A stretch of 5,982 nucleotides of DNA, from positions 1-5,982 of the forward strand of contig CASFMG010000040.1 of NCBI GenBank assembly GCA_949295755.1, given 5' to 3'. Source of the DNA: an uncultured Christensenella sp. GTDB lineage: Bacteria > Bacillota > Clostridia > Christensenellales > UBA1242. Under the pieces are notes generated by a model, which ran no database searches, had not been told where the DNA came from, and saw nothing but the letters and a program-made list of their open reading frames with translations. Each line of letters starts with the position of its first letter. The stretch's first letter is position 1. This document shows, in pieces, positions 5,850-5,982 of the stretch. The translations under genes were made by a program, and so were the position numbers.

Positions 5850-5882
5850 ACCCCAAAAGTTAGACAACTTAAGGAGGTTCAC
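5846..5882 (+). promoter_or_regulatory. Hairpin sequestering the OrfA ribosome binding site
   Basis: GTGAACC (5846-5852) pairs perfectly with GGTTCAC (5876-5882), and AAGTT (5857-5861) with AACTT (5866-5870) around an AGAC loop. CC (5853-5854) can also pair with GG (5873-5874). The AAGGAGG ribosome binding site (5871-5877) is thus buried in the fold. Only transcripts that start upstream of the element would contain the whole hairpin. Confidence 0.6.
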
Positions 5883-5888
5883 TTTTTT

Positions 5889-5982
5889 ATGAGAAAGAAC
5901 AGAAAATATAGTCCAGAATTTAAAATTTCGTGTATAATAGATATGCGTGAACATCATCTATCTTACAGTGAAACTGCTAGAA
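5889..5982 (+). CDS. IS3-family transposase OrfA (5' part, cut by window end)
   Basis: The first 31 residues (MRKNRKYSPEFKISCIIDMR, then EHHLSYSETAR) match the start of the helix-turn-helix OrfA protein of IS3-family elements (pattern K-Y-S-P-E-F-K, then L-S-Y-x-E-x-A). OrfA binds the terminal repeats and, by a frameshift with the downstream OrfB (integrase-type catalytic part, not in the window), forms the transposase. AAGGAGG at 5871-5877 is 11 nt upstream of the ATG, rather far, and lies within a hairpin. The frame is the same as that of the interrupted upstream gene, separated from it by the TGA at 5847-5849. Confidence 0.85.
   Translation, partial: MRKNRKYSPEFKISCIIDMREHHLSYSETAR

Larger units (their letters stand above)
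5842..5982 (+). mobile_element. IS3-family insertion sequence, left end (partial)
   Basis: The left terminal repeat starts TGAAGTGAACCCCAAAAG, resembling the TG...ACCCCAAAAGTTAGAC ends known from IS3-family (IS150-like) elements, and is followed by an OrfA start at 5889. I place the boundary at 5842 because the leucine-rich-repeat match ends at 5841; 5847 (also TG) is the alternative. The right end and OrfB lie beyond the window. Confidence 0.8.

Noticed and set aside
5847..5982. Leucine-rich-repeat/OrfA fusion by reading TGA as tryptophan
   Set aside because: The two frames are in phase with only the TGA between them, but the genes here use TGG for Trp and the in-between codons are IS terminal sequence. 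The phase is most likely chance.

Overview
This is a very AT-rich bacterial window with Shine-Dalgarno sites of the AGGAG/GAGGTGA type, sigma-A-like promoters (TTGACA/TTGACT, 17 bp, TATACT/TATAAT) and short intergenic gaps. Tryptophan is encoded by TGG in the genes read here, so I assume the standard bacterial code. The gene set (L-lactate dehydrogenase with the residues of the fructose-1,6-bisphosphate-activated type, AsnA-type asparagine synthetase, a BspA-like leucine-rich-repeat gene, an IS3-family element) fits a fermentative low-GC Bacillota or related gut-type bacterium. That placement is inference, not proof.

Layout. Positions 1-604 hold an unrecognised gene that looks split: a short frame (24-155) and a longer one (149-604) join into one single-pass membrane protein if one base is added in a run of six A. 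A strong promoter at 609-637 precedes ldh (681-1589). From 1591 to 1819 lies a structured repeat. Two identical 29-bp perfect hairpins, exactly 200 bp apart, bracket a 171-bp insert with its own inverted repeats. This sits between ldh and a convergent FAD-dependent oxidoreductase gene (1815-3020, minus). A 121-bp divergent region separates the latter from a zinc-type medium-chain alcohol dehydrogenase (3142-4344). asnA (4448-5440) follows with its own likely promoter. The window ends with a leucine-rich-repeat gene (5604-5849) cut off by the left end of an IS3-family insertion sequence, whose OrfA starts at 5889 and runs off the edge.

How the genes relate. ldh, the alcohol dehydrogenase and the FAD enzyme are all redox enzymes, but each appears to be its own transcription unit with its own ribosome binding site, and nothing in the sequence ties them into one pathway. 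asnA makes asparagine from aspartate and ammonia and looks independent.

The most interesting non-coding signals are the 200-bp hairpin-duplicated repeat between the convergent genes and a hairpin at the IS left end that buries the OrfA ribosome binding site. The possible frameshift or slippage site in the first gene comes next. I see no complete new defence or mobile system. There are no tRNA, rRNA or CRISPR arrays that I can recognise, and no gene-free stretch exceeds 300 bases.
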